A stretch of 64,000 bases of DNA from Providencia burhodogranariea DSM 19968 (GTDB lineage: Bacteria > Pseudomonadota > Gammaproteobacteria > Enterobacterales > Enterobacteriaceae), in contig NZ_KB233226.1 of NCBI RefSeq assembly GCF_000314855.2, positions 62,001 to 126,000 on the forward strand. The letters are read 5' to 3'. Positions 36,193 through 47,822 of the stretch are shown here, in pieces (positions within the stretch are counted from its first letter, which is position 1; every line of letters starts with the position of its first letter). The notes under the pieces are model-generated. The model ran no database searches, was not told the DNA's origin, and was given only the letters and a program-made list of their open reading frames with translations. The translations under genes were made by a program, and so were the position numbers.

Positions 36193-36457
36193 TATTAGAG
36201 ATAAATATGTTTTAATCCGCGAGAGGTTTGTCACAAACCTCTCTGCTTGATTGCAGCACCATTTATAAACTATCTTCTCGCATGGCATGTAGGGAAATGG
36301 CAACTTGAAACACACAGGATATCTATTTCTTTAGATTACGTGCCTCATTAGCACTGATATCTTCATATCAACGCTAATATTTATCGCCGCAATTTTTAAA
36401 TTTATATTTAACCATCGCGGTAAACTTAAAAGGTCAGTAGGCCCTAGTGTAAACTTT

Positions 36458-37504
36458 ATGAAAATATTGGTGATCGGCCCTTCTTGGGTTGGGGATATGA
36501 TGATGTCGCAGAGCTTATATCGCACTTTAAAAGCTCAATATCCTGAAGCTCAGATTGATGTCATGGCGCCACAATGGTGTCGCCCTTTACTGGCGAAAAT
36601 GCCTGAAGTGAACGCTGCAATCCCAATGCCATTGGGCCATGGTGCGTTGGCTATTGGTGAACGTCGTAAGCTAGGTATTAGTCTACGCGAAAACAAATAT
36701 GACCAAGCGATTGTCCTACCCAATTCATTTAAGTCTGCTTTAGTTCCAATGTTTGCCAAAATAGCCAAAAGAACCGGCTGGCGCGGTGAAATGCGTTATG
36801 GATTGCTTAATGATATCCGAACCTTAGATAAAGCCGCTTTTCCACTGATGGTTCAACGTTATGTTGCGCTCGCTTATGATAAACAAAGTATTCATAGCGC
36901 AACTGACATCCCCGAACCTATTTTGTGGCCTAAATTAGCAATCAACCAACAAGAAGTCGCTGACGCGAACAATGCATTTAACCTTGATAATACTCGCCCT
37001 ATTATTGGTTTTTGTCCGGGGGCTGAATTTGGTCCAGCAAAACGTTGGCCTCACTATCACTATGCTGCACTAGCAGAACAATTGATCAGCGAAAAAGGCT
37101 TTCAAGTTCTGTTATTTGGTTCACAAAAAGACCATGATGCGGGTGAAGATATTCGCCAAAGCTTAACAGAATCGGCACGCGAACATTGTACTAACCTTGC
37201 AGGAAAAACCTCGTTAGAACAAGCCGTAAACCTGATTAGTGGCTGCCAAGCCGTAGTGAGTAATGATTCGGGATTAATGCACGTTGCGGCAGCTTTAGAC
37301 AAACCTCTCGTCGCACTCTATGGGCCAAGTAGTCCCGATTTTACTCCACCATTATCTGATAAGGCGGAAGTGATCCGCTTAATTAGTGGCTATCATAAAG
37401 TCCGTAAAGGCGGTGGCGAAAGCGGCTATCACCAAAGTTTGATTGATATCCAACCCCAATTAGTGATTGATGCATTGACCCGTTTACAGATAGGTATCGA
37501 TTAA
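36458..37504 (+). CDS. waaF: ADP-heptose:LPS heptosyltransferase II
   Basis: A 348-residue GT9 enzyme equal in length to E. coli WaaF. It has the N-terminal MKILVIGPSWVGDMMMSQSLY, a central GFCPGAEFGPAKRWP and the donor-site SNDSGLMHVAAAL. It adds the second heptose to the LPS inner core on the cytoplasmic face. Its last base is shared with the first base of waaC (TAATG), so the two are translationally coupled. Confidence 0.97.
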   Translation: MKILVIGPSWVGDMMMSQSLYRTLKAQYPEAQIDVMAPQWCRPLLAKMPEVNAAIPMPLGHGALAIGERRKLGISLRENKYDQAIVLPNSFKSALVPMFAKIAKRTGWRGEMRYGLLNDIRTLDKAAFPLMVQRYVALAYDKQSIHSATDIPEPILWPKLAINQQEVADANNAFNLDNTRPIIGFCPGAEFGPAKRWPHYHYAALAEQLISEKGFQVLLFGSQKDHDAGEDIRQSLTESAREHCTNLAGKTSLEQAVNLISGCQAVVSNDSGLMHVAAALDKPLVALYGPSSPDFTPPLSDKAEVIRLISGYHKVRKGGGESGYHQSLIDIQPQLVIDALTRLQIGID

Positions 37505-38466
37505 TGCGCGTACTCTTAGTGAAGACATCTTCAATGGGGGATATCTTACATTCCCTACCCGCATTAACAGATGCTCAGCAAGCTCTACCTAATATCCAAT
37601 TTGATTGGGTCGTTGAAGAAGGTTTTGCACAGATCCCAACATGGCACAGTGCGGTTAATCAGGTGATCCCTGTGGCAATTAGACGTTGGCGTAAAAATTG
37701 GTTTTCTGCACCGATCCGAGCCGAACGTGCGGCATTTCGCGAGAAATTACAAGCAACCCGATATGATGCGATTATTGATGCGCAAGGTTTACTGAAAAGT
37801 GCTTTATTAGTCACTCGACTTGCTCATGGTACAAAACATGGCTATGACCGCCATAGCATCCGTGAACCTATCGCCAGCCTATTTTACGATCGTCGTTATC
37901 GTATCAGCAAACAACAACATGCCGTTGAACGCATTCGTCAGTTATTCGCCGATAGCCTAGGTTACACCTGTCCGAAAAGTCAGGGAGACTATGCGATTGC
38001 CCAGCATTTTTTACATACCTCGACCGAGCAACAAAGTGGTTATGTGGTCTTTTTGCATTCAACAACTCGAGATGATAAGCATTGGCCTGAAGAACATTGG
38101 CGTCGTTTGATATTATTAATGGCAGAAAGTGGCTTAAAAATAAAGTTACCTTGGGGCGCAGAGCATGAGCATCAAAGAGCATTGCGGTTAGCTGATGGAT
38201 TTGATTTTGTCGAGGTCTTGCCAAAACTCACCTTAGCAGAAGTCGCACAGCAAATTGCGAATGCTAAAGCGGTTGTCTCTGTCGATACTGGCCTCAGCCA
38301 TTTAACGGCTGCGTTAGATAAGCCTAACTTTACCTTATTCGGCCCAACAGACCCCGGATTAATTGGTGGTTATGGCCAAGAGCAACACGAAATAAAGTCG
38401 ACCGATAATTTAATGGCGCACATCACGCCAGAAGTGGTTTTTGAACAATTGAAAAATTGCCTATAA
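37504..38466 (+). CDS. waaC: ADP-heptose:LPS heptosyltransferase I
   Basis: A 320-residue GT9 enzyme. It has MRVLLVKTSSMGDILHSLPAL at the N-terminus, VVEEGFAQIP, HSTTRDDKHWPEEHW in the middle and SVDTGLSHLTAALDKP in the donor site. It adds the first heptose to Kdo2-lipid A. It is the last gene of the hldD-waaF-waaC group; the waaL gene that follows in E. coli lies elsewhere here (45.5 kb). Confidence 0.96.
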   Translation: MRVLLVKTSSMGDILHSLPALTDAQQALPNIQFDWVVEEGFAQIPTWHSAVNQVIPVAIRRWRKNWFSAPIRAERAAFREKLQATRYDAIIDAQGLLKSALLVTRLAHGTKHGYDRHSIREPIASLFYDRRYRISKQQHAVERIRQLFADSLGYTCPKSQGDYAIAQHFLHTSTEQQSGYVVFLHSTTRDDKHWPEEHWRRLILLMAESGLKIKLPWGAEHEHQRALRLADGFDFVEVLPKLTLAEVAQQIANAKAVVSVDTGLSHLTAALDKPNFTLFGPTDPGLIGGYGQEQHEIKSTDNLMAHITPEVVFEQLKNCL

Positions 38467-38781
38467 AAAAATGGCTAACTGTATTAGGGGATGTTGACCT
38501 TTGCTGCTTATTTTTACTGCACCAATTGATTGAAATGACATTAGTTTCATTCTACCGGTTGAGGTTATTAAAAAACATCATCATAACCCCAAACCGTAAA
38601 GGAAAGCGCCCTTCGGGTTCGATTAAACGTAATTTTTCGCTGTGTTGAGCGGCTCTTGCCAAGTCCACTCGCCTTGCTTCTTTTTGTCTTAACTAAAGAC
38701 GTGTAATTCGAATAAAAATCGACCTTCAAAGATAAACGGCCCCGAGGGCCGTTTTTATTCTATTTGACTGGCATCTAAGTA
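38467..38781. other. Noncoding gap between convergent waaC and the GT39 gene
   Basis: About 315 bp with no supported gene. A 63-codon reading frame overlapping the waaC end has no recognisable features. The only clear element is the terminator at 38735-38757. Confidence 0.5.
38735..38757 (+). terminator. waaC terminator, probably bidirectional
   Basis: AACGGCCC-CGA-GGGCCGTT followed by TTTATT on the plus strand. On the minus strand it is followed by TATC, so it works best for waaC but could also slow transcription from the GT39 gene. Confidence 0.85.
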
Positions 38782-40257
38782 TTATTGCGATGTAACTTGC
38801 TGGCCTGGTGCAATAAACCCAAAACACATGGTTTCTAGGTTGGCATCTGGCTCTGAACGATAAATTACATCTTCTTTTTCGATAGTAAACTGTGGCCAGT
38901 ATTTACGCATTTTAGCAAAATTTTCATGTGCGCAATCATCGTATTTTTGCCCAAGTAATAATGCACCATGCTGGCGGATCTCAGCCTCTGTAATACCACG
39001 GTTATACACATTAGGTGGCATATGATGTTCTAATGTCCAAGGTTGTATGACATGAGGCCGGTCTTTCCCATAGACAATAAACCACTGATACAAATTATCT
39101 TCACCACCCACATAGTTTAAAGGCACACCATATCGTTGGTACCAACGTTGTTCACCTTCTGCAATGAGAGTTTTTACACCAATAAATTTTTGTCCTGCTC
39201 CACGAATATTTGCAGCCTGTACGATGCAATAGCCTAACAAGATAACACCACCGAAAATCGCCAAGCCTATCAATGATTTTTTTAATGTTTTTTTCGGCAT
39301 TACTGTTATTGAGCCAACAAATAAAGGTGCGCATACCGCCATGAACGGTTGAAGCCATTCGGTTATACGACCACCATCATGGAAAGAAAACCAACCGTAA
39401 ATCACTACTAATGGAAATAAAATCAAAAAGTTAGCCATGCGGTTAGCAAGTGCTTTCGGCCAACCAATCTTCCCACCACAGCTATATAAAATAACCGCAG
39501 CAATAACCAAAGGATAAAATACGCTTAATGCGGCTTGAGTTGTGTGTAGATTAAAACCTGGATCAATTTGTGAATCGACCCATTTAAAAGCAGAGAAATC
39601 ACTCGCCATTAACCAAAAGAAATTAGGCAATACAATGGCAAACCAAAGGGCTATCGCTAAATAAAAAATAGGATGGCGATAACTTTGGCGAGCTTGCTTA
39701 ACAAATAGCGTTAATAGAAATACTGAGCCTACAAGCGATAAAGTCGAGTATTTCCCCATGGTTGCCAAGCCGGCAAATAATGCAAAAAGTAGCCACCAAG
39801 CCGGATTTTCATACACAGCTCGCAAGAAAAAGTAAATTATCCAAGCCCAAAAGGTCACTAAAATATAATTATCATTATAAGGAATGATATCGAAATTAAT
39901 GACTCCAGATAAATTCAACATCAGCATCGCAAACCAAGCTAAGTCTCGACGCCCTGTTAAATAATATGCGAGCTTCCAAACGCCCACTAAACCAAATGCA
40001 ATTCCGACAAAATGGATAAAATACCAATAAAAACTATAGGATATCCCTAAATGAATGGCAGGCCACATAACTGCACCAACAAACCAAGGATTTTTAGGTG
40101 ATCCCCATTCTCCATTCATTCCCCAATTCACGGCCTCAACCGTATCATAAGGAACTGTTGGGTCTAAATAAAAGCTGGCAATGATCCATGCAATGGCATA
40201 GCCAATGACCCATAAATAAACATATTTATTTGATGCTGATTGATTGATTGCAGGCAT
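38782..40257 (-). CDS. GT39/PMT-like membrane glycosyltransferase
   Basis: About 491 residues with ten or more membrane spans and an early acidic loop motif (FYLDPTVPYDTVEAVNWG) like that of ArnT/PMT_2 lipid-linked-sugar transferases. The C-terminal soluble part faces the periplasm. Such enzymes add a sugar from an undecaprenyl-phosphate donor to lipid A or core; galacturonic acid or aminoarabinose are possible but cannot be told apart. I chose the ATG at 40257; an upstream ATG at 40347 would add 30 residues that do not look native. It sits among LPS core genes, which supports a core or lipid A role. Confidence 0.75.
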   Translation of the reverse strand: MPAINQSASNKYVYLWVIGYAIAWIIASFYLDPTVPYDTVEAVNWGMNGEWGSPKNPWFVGAVMWPAIHLGISYSFYWYFIHFVGIAFGLVGVWKLAYYLTGRRDLAWFAMLMLNLSGVINFDIIPYNDNYILVTFWAWIIYFFLRAVYENPAWWLLFALFAGLATMGKYSTLSLVGSVFLLTLFVKQARQSYRHPIFYLAIALWFAIVLPNFFWLMASDFSAFKWVDSQIDPGFNLHTTQAALSVFYPLVIAAVILYSCGGKIGWPKALANRMANFLILFPLVVIYGWFSFHDGGRITEWLQPFMAVCAPLFVGSITVMPKKTLKKSLIGLAIFGGVILLGYCIVQAANIRGAGQKFIGVKTLIAEGEQRWYQRYGVPLNYVGGEDNLYQWFIVYGKDRPHVIQPWTLEHHMPPNVYNRGITEAEIRQHGALLLGQKYDDCAHENFAKMRKYWPQFTIEKEDVIYRSEPDANLETMCFGFIAPGQQVTSQ

Positions 40258-40561
40258 AGGTCTTAAAATAGTTAAGTAAAAATAGCTGTCATCTATTAGG
40301 CGTATTAGATGTCTTCTCAAAGAAAAGCCTAATAGTGCGAATAACAATTAAGCGATGGATTCTACTATAGTTTATAGCGAATAATAAGAAAGGGAGACAA
40401 TTAGTCAGTACTTATTGTGGTTTTATTCAAGTTAACTCATCTAAATTAGACATTATCTGTGTATAACGCAGCTAAAAACAAATTGATATATAACAAAAAT
40501 AAATACCCAAGTTAATTCGAGTGATATTTAAATAATAAACGAAACTAACTCAGGTATAAAT

Positions 40562-41839
40562 TTATTGCTCTTTTGGTGGCAAATAAGGTTGTAGTAATTT
40601 TAATAACCTTTGTAATGCGCCCTGATTTTCATGTAACACTTCAGCAGCATGGCGCCCGTAATACAAGCGATAATCTTCATCAGAGAGAAGGCTGGTCACG
40701 GCTTGTGCCATTGACTCACTATCCGTGACTGTTATCAGACCGTCTGCTTGTTTTAACTTCGCACAAATATCTTTAAAATTAAAGGTATGTGGTCCCATCA
40801 GAACAGGTAATGCATGTGCCGCTGCCTCTAGTGGATTATGCCCGCCAGTTTCAACTAGGCTCCCACCAACAAATGCCAGATCAGCAATTCCATACAGCAA
40901 CATTAATTCGCCCATAGTATCGCCAATTACCACCTGCACATCTGATGCAGGGATAATGCCAGCACTGCGACGAGTAAACTTCAACCCAGCTTTTTGGGTT
41001 AATTCTTCTGCTTTCGCAAAACGCTCAGGATGACGAGGAACTAAAATTAATAATAAGTCTGGAAAGCGCTTGAGGAGCTGCTGATGAGCCTCTAAAACAA
41101 GAGCTTCTTCACCTTCATGAGTACTCGTTGCAATCCAGACTGGGCGATGTGCAGCCCATTGCCTACGCAGAGTTACTGCTCTGACTGCAAGCTCTGGAGT
41201 CACTGAAATATCAAACTTTAAACTGCCCGTAACGTTTAATTGAACTCGTCTTAAACCTAGCTGAATAAAACGCTCACCATCCTCTTGATGCTGAGCCGCT
41301 ACCATAGTGACATTACGCAGCATACGTTTCACAAAATTACCTAATTTTTGGTAGCCAGCAGCTGAACGCTCAGATAAACGAGCATTTGCGATCACCAGCG
41401 GTATTTTGCGACGATGAAGTTGATTGATCATATTTGGCCATAACTCTGTTTCCATAATGATGACCAATTTGGGGTCAACCTGTTTTAGGAAACGGCGCAT
41501 AGAGCCTGGGAGATCATAAGGAAGGTAAACATGATAAACGTCATCACCAAATGCAGAGACAACTCGCTCAGAGCCAGTAGGCGTCATGGTGGTCACGGTA
41601 ATAGGAAGTGACGGATAATGGTGACGAAGTGCTCGGACTAACGGCACTGCTGCCAATGTTTCACCAACTGAAACTGAATGCAGTAAAATCCCGCCGGGTT
41701 CAACTTTGCCGGCACAGAAGCCATAACGTTCACCCCAACGTTTACGATACGCGGGCGCTTTACGGCTTCGCAATAATAAGCGAATCCAAATGAGTGGCTG
41801 GATGAGATAAAGGAGTACCTGATATAAACGCAATAACAT
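40562..41839 (-). CDS. waaA: Kdo transferase WaaA
   Basis: With the start at 41839 the protein is 425 residues, the length of E. coli WaaA, and begins MLLRLYQVLLYLIQP like it. The 28 residues possible upstream are not conserved. An N-terminal anchor precedes the GT-B fold: HSVSVGETLAAVPL, TTMTPTGSERV, METELWPNM, GSLKFDI, then FVGGSLVETGGHNPLE. It adds two Kdo sugars to lipid IVA. It is divergent from coaD, as neighbouring waaA-coaD genes are in E. coli, although there they are in tandem. Confidence 0.95.
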   Translation of the reverse strand: MLLRLYQVLLYLIQPLIWIRLLLRSRKAPAYRKRWGERYGFCAGKVEPGGILLHSVSVGETLAAVPLVRALRHHYPSLPITVTTMTPTGSERVVSAFGDDVYHVYLPYDLPGSMRRFLKQVDPKLVIIMETELWPNMINQLHRRKIPLVIANARLSERSAAGYQKLGNFVKRMLRNVTMVAAQHQEDGERFIQLGLRRVQLNVTGSLKFDISVTPELAVRAVTLRRQWAAHRPVWIATSTHEGEEALVLEAHQQLLKRFPDLLLILVPRHPERFAKAEELTQKAGLKFTRRSAGIIPASDVQVVIGDTMGELMLLYGIADLAFVGGSLVETGGHNPLEAAAHALPVLMGPHTFNFKDICAKLKQADGLITVTDSESMAQAVTSLLSDEDYRLYYGRHAAEVLHENQGALQRLLKLLQPYLPPKEQ

Positions 41840-42042
41840 TCGATCTGATTCACTTACCAAAATTGGCGCTATCTTAACATAAACCTTTCGTGAAGGTGTG
41901 CAGAATATACACCTAAAACTCACCTTAAAATTAACTTAAACGGTCATTCGTCAGTTGCAACAACCCTGAATAATCGATACTGTTGAACCTACGCATATCT
42001 TACTTAATTTAAATTAATTAAATAAGTATTAACAAACAATGA

Positions 42043-43352
<1,310 letters not shown>

Positions 43353-43374
43353 GAATAAGCTCTCTACTTACAAA

Positions 43375-44520
43375 TCATGGATACCATTTATTAATAACGC
43401 TTACTAGCTCATCCCTAACAATTTCCCACGTGAAATTATCATATGCATATTTTTTAGCTGCTTTCGCTATTTCATTTGCATTAGGGTGGGCTAAGGCACT
43501 ATGAATATCTTCAGCCATACTGCTTGCTGTTAATGGCTCTCTAAATATAAAACCTGTTTCATTATGTGTGACAAATTCAACCATTGCACCTCTTTGGCTA
43601 GCAATAACAGGATGACCTGATGCCATTGCCTCAAGGGCAACCATACAAAAAGGTTCATTCGTTATAGAAGGTACAGCAATTACATCTGCGATTGAATAAA
43701 AGTGACGAATTTTTTCAGGATGAACGCTTCCTAAGCAAATACATTGTTCACCTAATTGTTTAGCATAGGTTTTAACTTCATTCTGATATTCAGCATTCTC
43801 ACCTTTTTGAGCGGCATCAAGATCGCCAACGACCACCAATTTATAGTTAGGATGACGTTTAAAAATGATGTTACAAGCATGCATTAACTCCAATAAGCCT
43901 TTATCGCGTGCAATTCTTCCCGCAAACAGAATAACTTTATCTTGTACATTTAAGCCAACATCTTCACGGTTAATTTCTGGAGGTAAAGCATATGCATCAG
44001 CGTCAAAGCCATTTCTTACAATTTCAATCGAGGCTTCAGGTAAACGATCTCTAAACCAATTGTACATAAAGCGGCTCGGAACAATCAGTTTGATATCTGC
44101 AGGTATATTTTGAGGAGAAAAAAAATTATGCATATGCAACACAACGTTTTTATGACCCTCTTTTTTTATTATTTTTTTAAATAACTTAATATCATTATGG
44201 ATGAAAATAACACTCTCATCATGAGCATTATGAGCAAATTTTCTTTTGATGTTTAAGATTCGATCAGCATATGAGTAAGGGTCTATTCTTGTCCATTTTT
44301 TAAATACACGGGTATAAATTCTGCCAAACTTTATTCGCTCAATGGTACATTTTTCATTGACATAAGCGTAATTGGAATAACCTTTATTTTGGATACAAAC
44401 AATCCGATTTTCTATTTCAAATCTTTTTGCAACGTTGTACATCCATGATTCAATAGCAGCAGCGCTTTTAGGCGGAATCGAATAAATGGGTGTAACTGTA
44501 AAAATTATTTTATTAATCAT
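43375..44520 (-). CDS. waaK: LPS outer-core GT4, WaaK-like N-acetylglucosaminyltransferase
   Basis: A 381-residue GT4 enzyme. It matches Salmonella/E. coli WaaK (RfaK) over its length: IIFTVTPIYSIPPKSAAAIE, KWTRIDPYSYADRILNI, HMHNFF, LFAGRIARDKGLLELM and EPFCMVALEAMASG. WaaK adds a terminal N-acetylglucosamine to the outer core. The symbol reflects family resemblance; the actual sugar may differ. It is the last gene of the waaQ operon, 4 bp after the GT8 gene. Confidence 0.8.
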   Translation of the reverse strand: MINKIIFTVTPIYSIPPKSAAAIESWMYNVAKRFEIENRIVCIQNKGYSNYAYVNEKCTIERIKFGRIYTRVFKKWTRIDPYSYADRILNIKRKFAHNAHDESVIFIHNDIKLFKKIIKKEGHKNVVLHMHNFFSPQNIPADIKLIVPSRFMYNWFRDRLPEASIEIVRNGFDADAYALPPEINREDVGLNVQDKVILFAGRIARDKGLLELMHACNIIFKRHPNYKLVVVGDLDAAQKGENAEYQNEVKTYAKQLGEQCICLGSVHPEKIRHFYSIADVIAVPSITNEPFCMVALEAMASGHPVIASQRGAMVEFVTHNETGFIFREPLTASSMAEDIHSALAHPNANEIAKAAKKYAYDNFTWEIVRDELVSVINKWYP

Positions 44521-44524
44521 TCTA

Positions 44525-45535
44525 TTATAATTTCACACCTATAATTTTCATTGATAAGTACTTGATACCTGAAATACACCCTCTTACCAATTTCCCCTGC
44601 TTCAGCAAATGCTTATACTCTTTCTTTTTTTCAACAAATTTAGTCGCTGACTTTAAATTACTTAACGACCATGGTGAACCCTCTAGAGCCGTATAGAATG
44701 ATTGAGCAGATGGATAATTTGCCCAACTATGCCATGGCTTTGTTATTCCAGTGTAATGAATAAGAGCTGTATTCGGTGTTATTACTGACTTATACCCTTC
44801 ATGAGTCTTATCATACAACTCATTTTTTAAGGTGTAGATTGTATTAAATCGTTTATCAAGTTGAACTTGCTTGTTAACTAAAAGAAGATTTAAAACATCT
44901 TGATCAGGATATTTATATAATTTTTTGGCATCAGATCTAGAGAGTAATTCAAAGCAGCGACTAGTAACTTCTTGCTCTTTCCACAGCTTCAAATTAATAA
45001 ACATAACACCTGAATTAAAATAGGTTTCCGTTAATTCTGGAGTATGAAGCCTAGAGCCGCTTTTAGATCTTACCGATGGGTCATCTGCTATAACACCACA
45101 AACTACTTGGCTAATGAGATTACAATCTAAATTAAGTTCACTATTACAAATAACGTCTGCATCAAGATATAAAGCATAGTCATAATCAGTAGATAGGTAA
45201 TCAAGTGCAATTAGCCTAAAATACATCGCAGATGACCAAACATCCGAGGCTGGAAGTTTTTTTAGTTCACTACTATCTAATTCATAAACAATGAATTCTG
45301 TGGAGAATTTTTCAGCAATAGACTTTGTTTTGTTTAAAAAATCATCTGTTACCGTATCTAAAAAAAAATGAAACCGAAAATCAGTATTTGGATTATTAAG
45401 CAATAAGGATACAGAAGAAACTCCAGCACCAAGCTGATAGTTTTCATCTGTCCCATAAATGATGTCTAGACATTCACTATTAGCACTATGATTAGTCGTG
45501 CTAAAAACATGTTTATTTAAAATTATGTTATTCAT
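44525..45535 (-). CDS. LPS outer-core GT8, WaaJ-like
   Basis: About 336 residues. The GT8 motifs are IIYGTDENY, the metal-binding LYLDADVICN, YFNSGVMFINL and HYTGITKPWHSW. It resembles WaaJ and WaaI glucosyl/galactosyltransferases, and the order next to waaK and waaL supports an outer-core role. I chose the ATG at 45535, overlapping the waaL stop by 8 bases; an ATG at 45547 or a TTG at 45556 are alternatives. Two other GT8 genes are in the window, one a pseudogene. Confidence 0.85.
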   Translation of the reverse strand: MNNIILNKHVFSTTNHSANSECLDIIYGTDENYQLGAGVSSVSLLLNNPNTDFRFHFFLDTVTDDFLNKTKSIAEKFSTEFIVYELDSSELKKLPASDVWSSAMYFRLIALDYLSTDYDYALYLDADVICNSELNLDCNLISQVVCGVIADDPSVRSKSGSRLHTPELTETYFNSGVMFINLKLWKEQEVTSRCFELLSRSDAKKLYKYPDQDVLNLLLVNKQVQLDKRFNTIYTLKNELYDKTHEGYKSVITPNTALIHYTGITKPWHSWANYPSAQSFYTALEGSPWSLSNLKSATKFVEKKKEYKHLLKQGKLVRGCISGIKYLSMKIIGVKL

Positions 45536-46763
45536 ATTTAGACTCATTATTGACAAGGCTAGCGTTCATCATTGCTATTAAAAAACCAATTAAAATGCCT
45601 AATGGCTTTAAGTTAACTTGCTCAAACATTCCTCTAACAAGATAAAAACCAAGCAAGCTTATGAATAAGATGATACCCGCAAAGTAAATATTTTTATTAC
45701 CTTGGCTATTCTTGATTTCTTTGTAAGAGCAATAACACATTGATATAAAAAGAATACAGAAAGATAATAAACCTAAAATACCGGCTGAAAACCAAATGCT
45801 AAGCCAAATGTTATGTGGGCCGATAGATTTCCTAAATGTCCATTCTGGATGATTATCAACTTCACTATTATATTTTTTAGCATAAACTTTATCACCAAAC
45901 CCATAACCAGTTAGTGGCTTCATCATAATAAGTTCAAGTGCAGTACCTTGTGTTCCGTTTTTATATCGATAACTACTATCAGTTTGTTCCAACTTGTAAA
46001 ATAATTTTTCAGTATGCTGAGGGTCATTCACTTTTAATGAAATAACTCCAATAATCGATAATGTTAGGCCAATAGCTATCAGCTTCCAAGGACGTTTAAA
46101 TAAAAAGAAAATCATTGCAGAAATCGCGACAGCAACCCATGCTCCTCGAGATAAAGTTCCAAGAAGAATAAATAGAAAAAGTAAACTCAACACATAAAAA
46201 TAAAAAAGTTTTGATTTAGGAAGAACATACCAAAGCACTAAAATCAAAGGAAAATAAAAAACCAAGGCATCAGAAACACTTCTAAATTGGTATGTCGTAA
46301 ATGGAAGAACCCCATTGTTATATGCGATATAGTAACGAATTAACTCAACAAGCAAAATAACCACTAATCCTGAGCAAAAACTTATAATCAACAAATTAGA
46401 TATACTACCTTTACTCTCTTTATAAAGAAGAATTGGGAATATAAGTGCTAATGATAACACTCCATAATTTAAGAATACATTATTGATAGCTTTTAATGAT
46501 ATGCTCTGCTCAATAGAATAACTTATTGATATATAGGAGATAATGGAGAATATCACGGTTAAAATAAATATTTTTTTATTTATTCGCTGTATAACGTTTT
46601 TAGTATCTAAAAATAAATAACACAATGCTGTTATTACCATTGTGTAAAATAGTATGTGCTTATATCTCGTAACATTTTCGACAAAAAACAAAGATACAAA
46701 TAAAAAAATCAATACTTTATTATATTTCGATACGACTGCTTCATTTCGCTCTAAAAATGACAT
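45528..46763 (-). CDS. waaL: O-antigen ligase WaaL
   Basis: A 411-residue membrane protein with about 12 spans and a large periplasmic loop between about 240 and 320. Within the loop are SSYRYKNG, KPLTGYGFGDKVY and the conserved histidine in GPHNIWLSI, all marks of Wzy_C/WaaL ligases. It joins the undecaprenyl-linked polymer to the lipid A core in the periplasm, so the cluster at 6-23 kb could end up on LPS. It lies between two GT8 genes of the outer-core operon instead of beside waaC. Confidence 0.87.
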   Translation of the reverse strand: MSFLERNEAVVSKYNKVLIFLFVSLFFVENVTRYKHILFYTMVITALCYLFLDTKNVIQRINKKIFILTVIFSIISYISISYSIEQSISLKAINNVFLNYGVLSLALIFPILLYKESKGSISNLLIISFCSGLVVILLVELIRYYIAYNNGVLPFTTYQFRSVSDALVFYFPLILVLWYVLPKSKLFYFYVLSLLFLFILLGTLSRGAWVAVAISAMIFFLFKRPWKLIAIGLTLSIIGVISLKVNDPQHTEKLFYKLEQTDSSYRYKNGTQGTALELIMMKPLTGYGFGDKVYAKKYNSEVDNHPEWTFRKSIGPHNIWLSIWFSAGILGLLSFCILFISMCYCSYKEIKNSQGNKNIYFAGIILFISLLGFYLVRGMFEQVNLKPLGILIGFLIAMMNASLVNNESKYE

Positions 46764-46781
46764 AACTTTCCAACTTTTTAG

Positions 46782-47801
46782 CTAATGACTAAATTTAACC
46801 CATATGTATTTCAAATACATACCTAATCCTGGGAGAAAATTTCTTTGATTTATCTTGTGCTTTGCGCAATACCGTAAATGATTACTGCTTTTAGCTTTTA
46901 ATAATGGAACATTTTTCCATGGAGATGCATTTTTCGCATTCAAAAAAGGTTTAGCGGTATCATAACAGGCCCATTCATGCCAAGGTTTGGTCGGTCCAAC
47001 ATAGTGAATGAAGACAGTGTTTTCTTTTACGGGATAATCAAACGTCTTCTTTAGTTCATAATTCAAACTAAATTGGGTATTATAAACGCCACTTAAGTGA
47101 ATTACATTATCACATAGCAATATATTCAATACATCTTGATCTGGATAACTAATTCTTTGAGCAAGATCTTCATCAACGAGTAAAGCCATTGACTCGTTTG
47201 TAATATTATTTTCTTTCCAAGCTATTAGATTCACATACATGACACCACTATTAAAATATCCTTTAGAAACCGAAGGAGACCCTAAATTATCAGCTCTTTT
47301 TTTCCACCAATTTTTATCTCTTTCCGTCACAACTGCTGCAACCTTATTCTCCAGATTCAAATGAGTAAGTTCATCAATAGAATTATTGCAAATCACATCA
47401 GCATCAAGGTAGAGTAAATAATCAATTTTATTGATAAAATATTCAGCAACTATAAATCGAAAATAAATAGCGTGTGTCCAGTTTTTAGTTGTTGGCAGAG
47501 ATTTAATGCTATTAGAGTCAATAATGTAAATAGTGAGCAGAGTATTATACTGAGAACAGATTTCTCGAAATCTTACGACATCACTATCATTTATTGAATC
47601 ATCAATGAAAATGTGGAAAGAGAAATTAATGTTTTTATTGTGAATTAGTAGTGAAACAATAGATACACCACAACCATACAAGAAATTTTGATCAATACCA
47701 TAAGCTACATGAAAATATGATGATATATCAACATCAGAGGTTCCAACGGATATAACTTGTTTTATCATGTTATCAAATTCAATTGCCATATAGCCTCTCA
47801 A
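46782..47801 (-). CDS. LPS outer-core GT8, WaaO/WaaI-like
   Basis: A 339-residue GT8 enzyme with VAYGIDQNFLYGCGVS, LYLDADVICN, YFNSGVMYVNLIAW, YPDQDVLNILL and HYVGPTKPWHEW. It probably adds the second or third outer-core hexose. It is closer to the broken GT8 gene at 59.9-60.9 kb than to the GT8 gene beside waaK. It follows waaP by 21 bp and precedes waaL. Confidence 0.87.
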   Translation of the reverse strand: MRGYMAIEFDNMIKQVISVGTSDVDISSYFHVAYGIDQNFLYGCGVSIVSLLIHNKNINFSFHIFIDDSINDSDVVRFREICSQYNTLLTIYIIDSNSIKSLPTTKNWTHAIYFRFIVAEYFINKIDYLLYLDADVICNNSIDELTHLNLENKVAAVVTERDKNWWKKRADNLGSPSVSKGYFNSGVMYVNLIAWKENNITNESMALLVDEDLAQRISYPDQDVLNILLCDNVIHLSGVYNTQFSLNYELKKTFDYPVKENTVFIHYVGPTKPWHEWACYDTAKPFLNAKNASPWKNVPLLKAKSSNHLRYCAKHKINQRNFLPGLGMYLKYIWVKFSH

Positions 47802-47822
47802 AAAATATTTTTCTTCGCTTAC

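Noticed and set aside
38457..38648. 63-codon reading frame overlapping the waaC end
   Set aside because: It overlaps waaC, has no Shine-Dalgarno and no recognisable features; a terminator follows soon after.
40258..40347. 30-residue N-terminal extension of the GT39 protein
   Set aside because: The extension is not typical of the family, and the ATG at 40257 gives a normal start just before the first membrane span.
41840..41923. 28-residue N-terminal extension of WaaA
   Set aside because: Starting at 41839 gives 425 residues and an N-terminus that aligns with E. coli WaaA; the extension does not.
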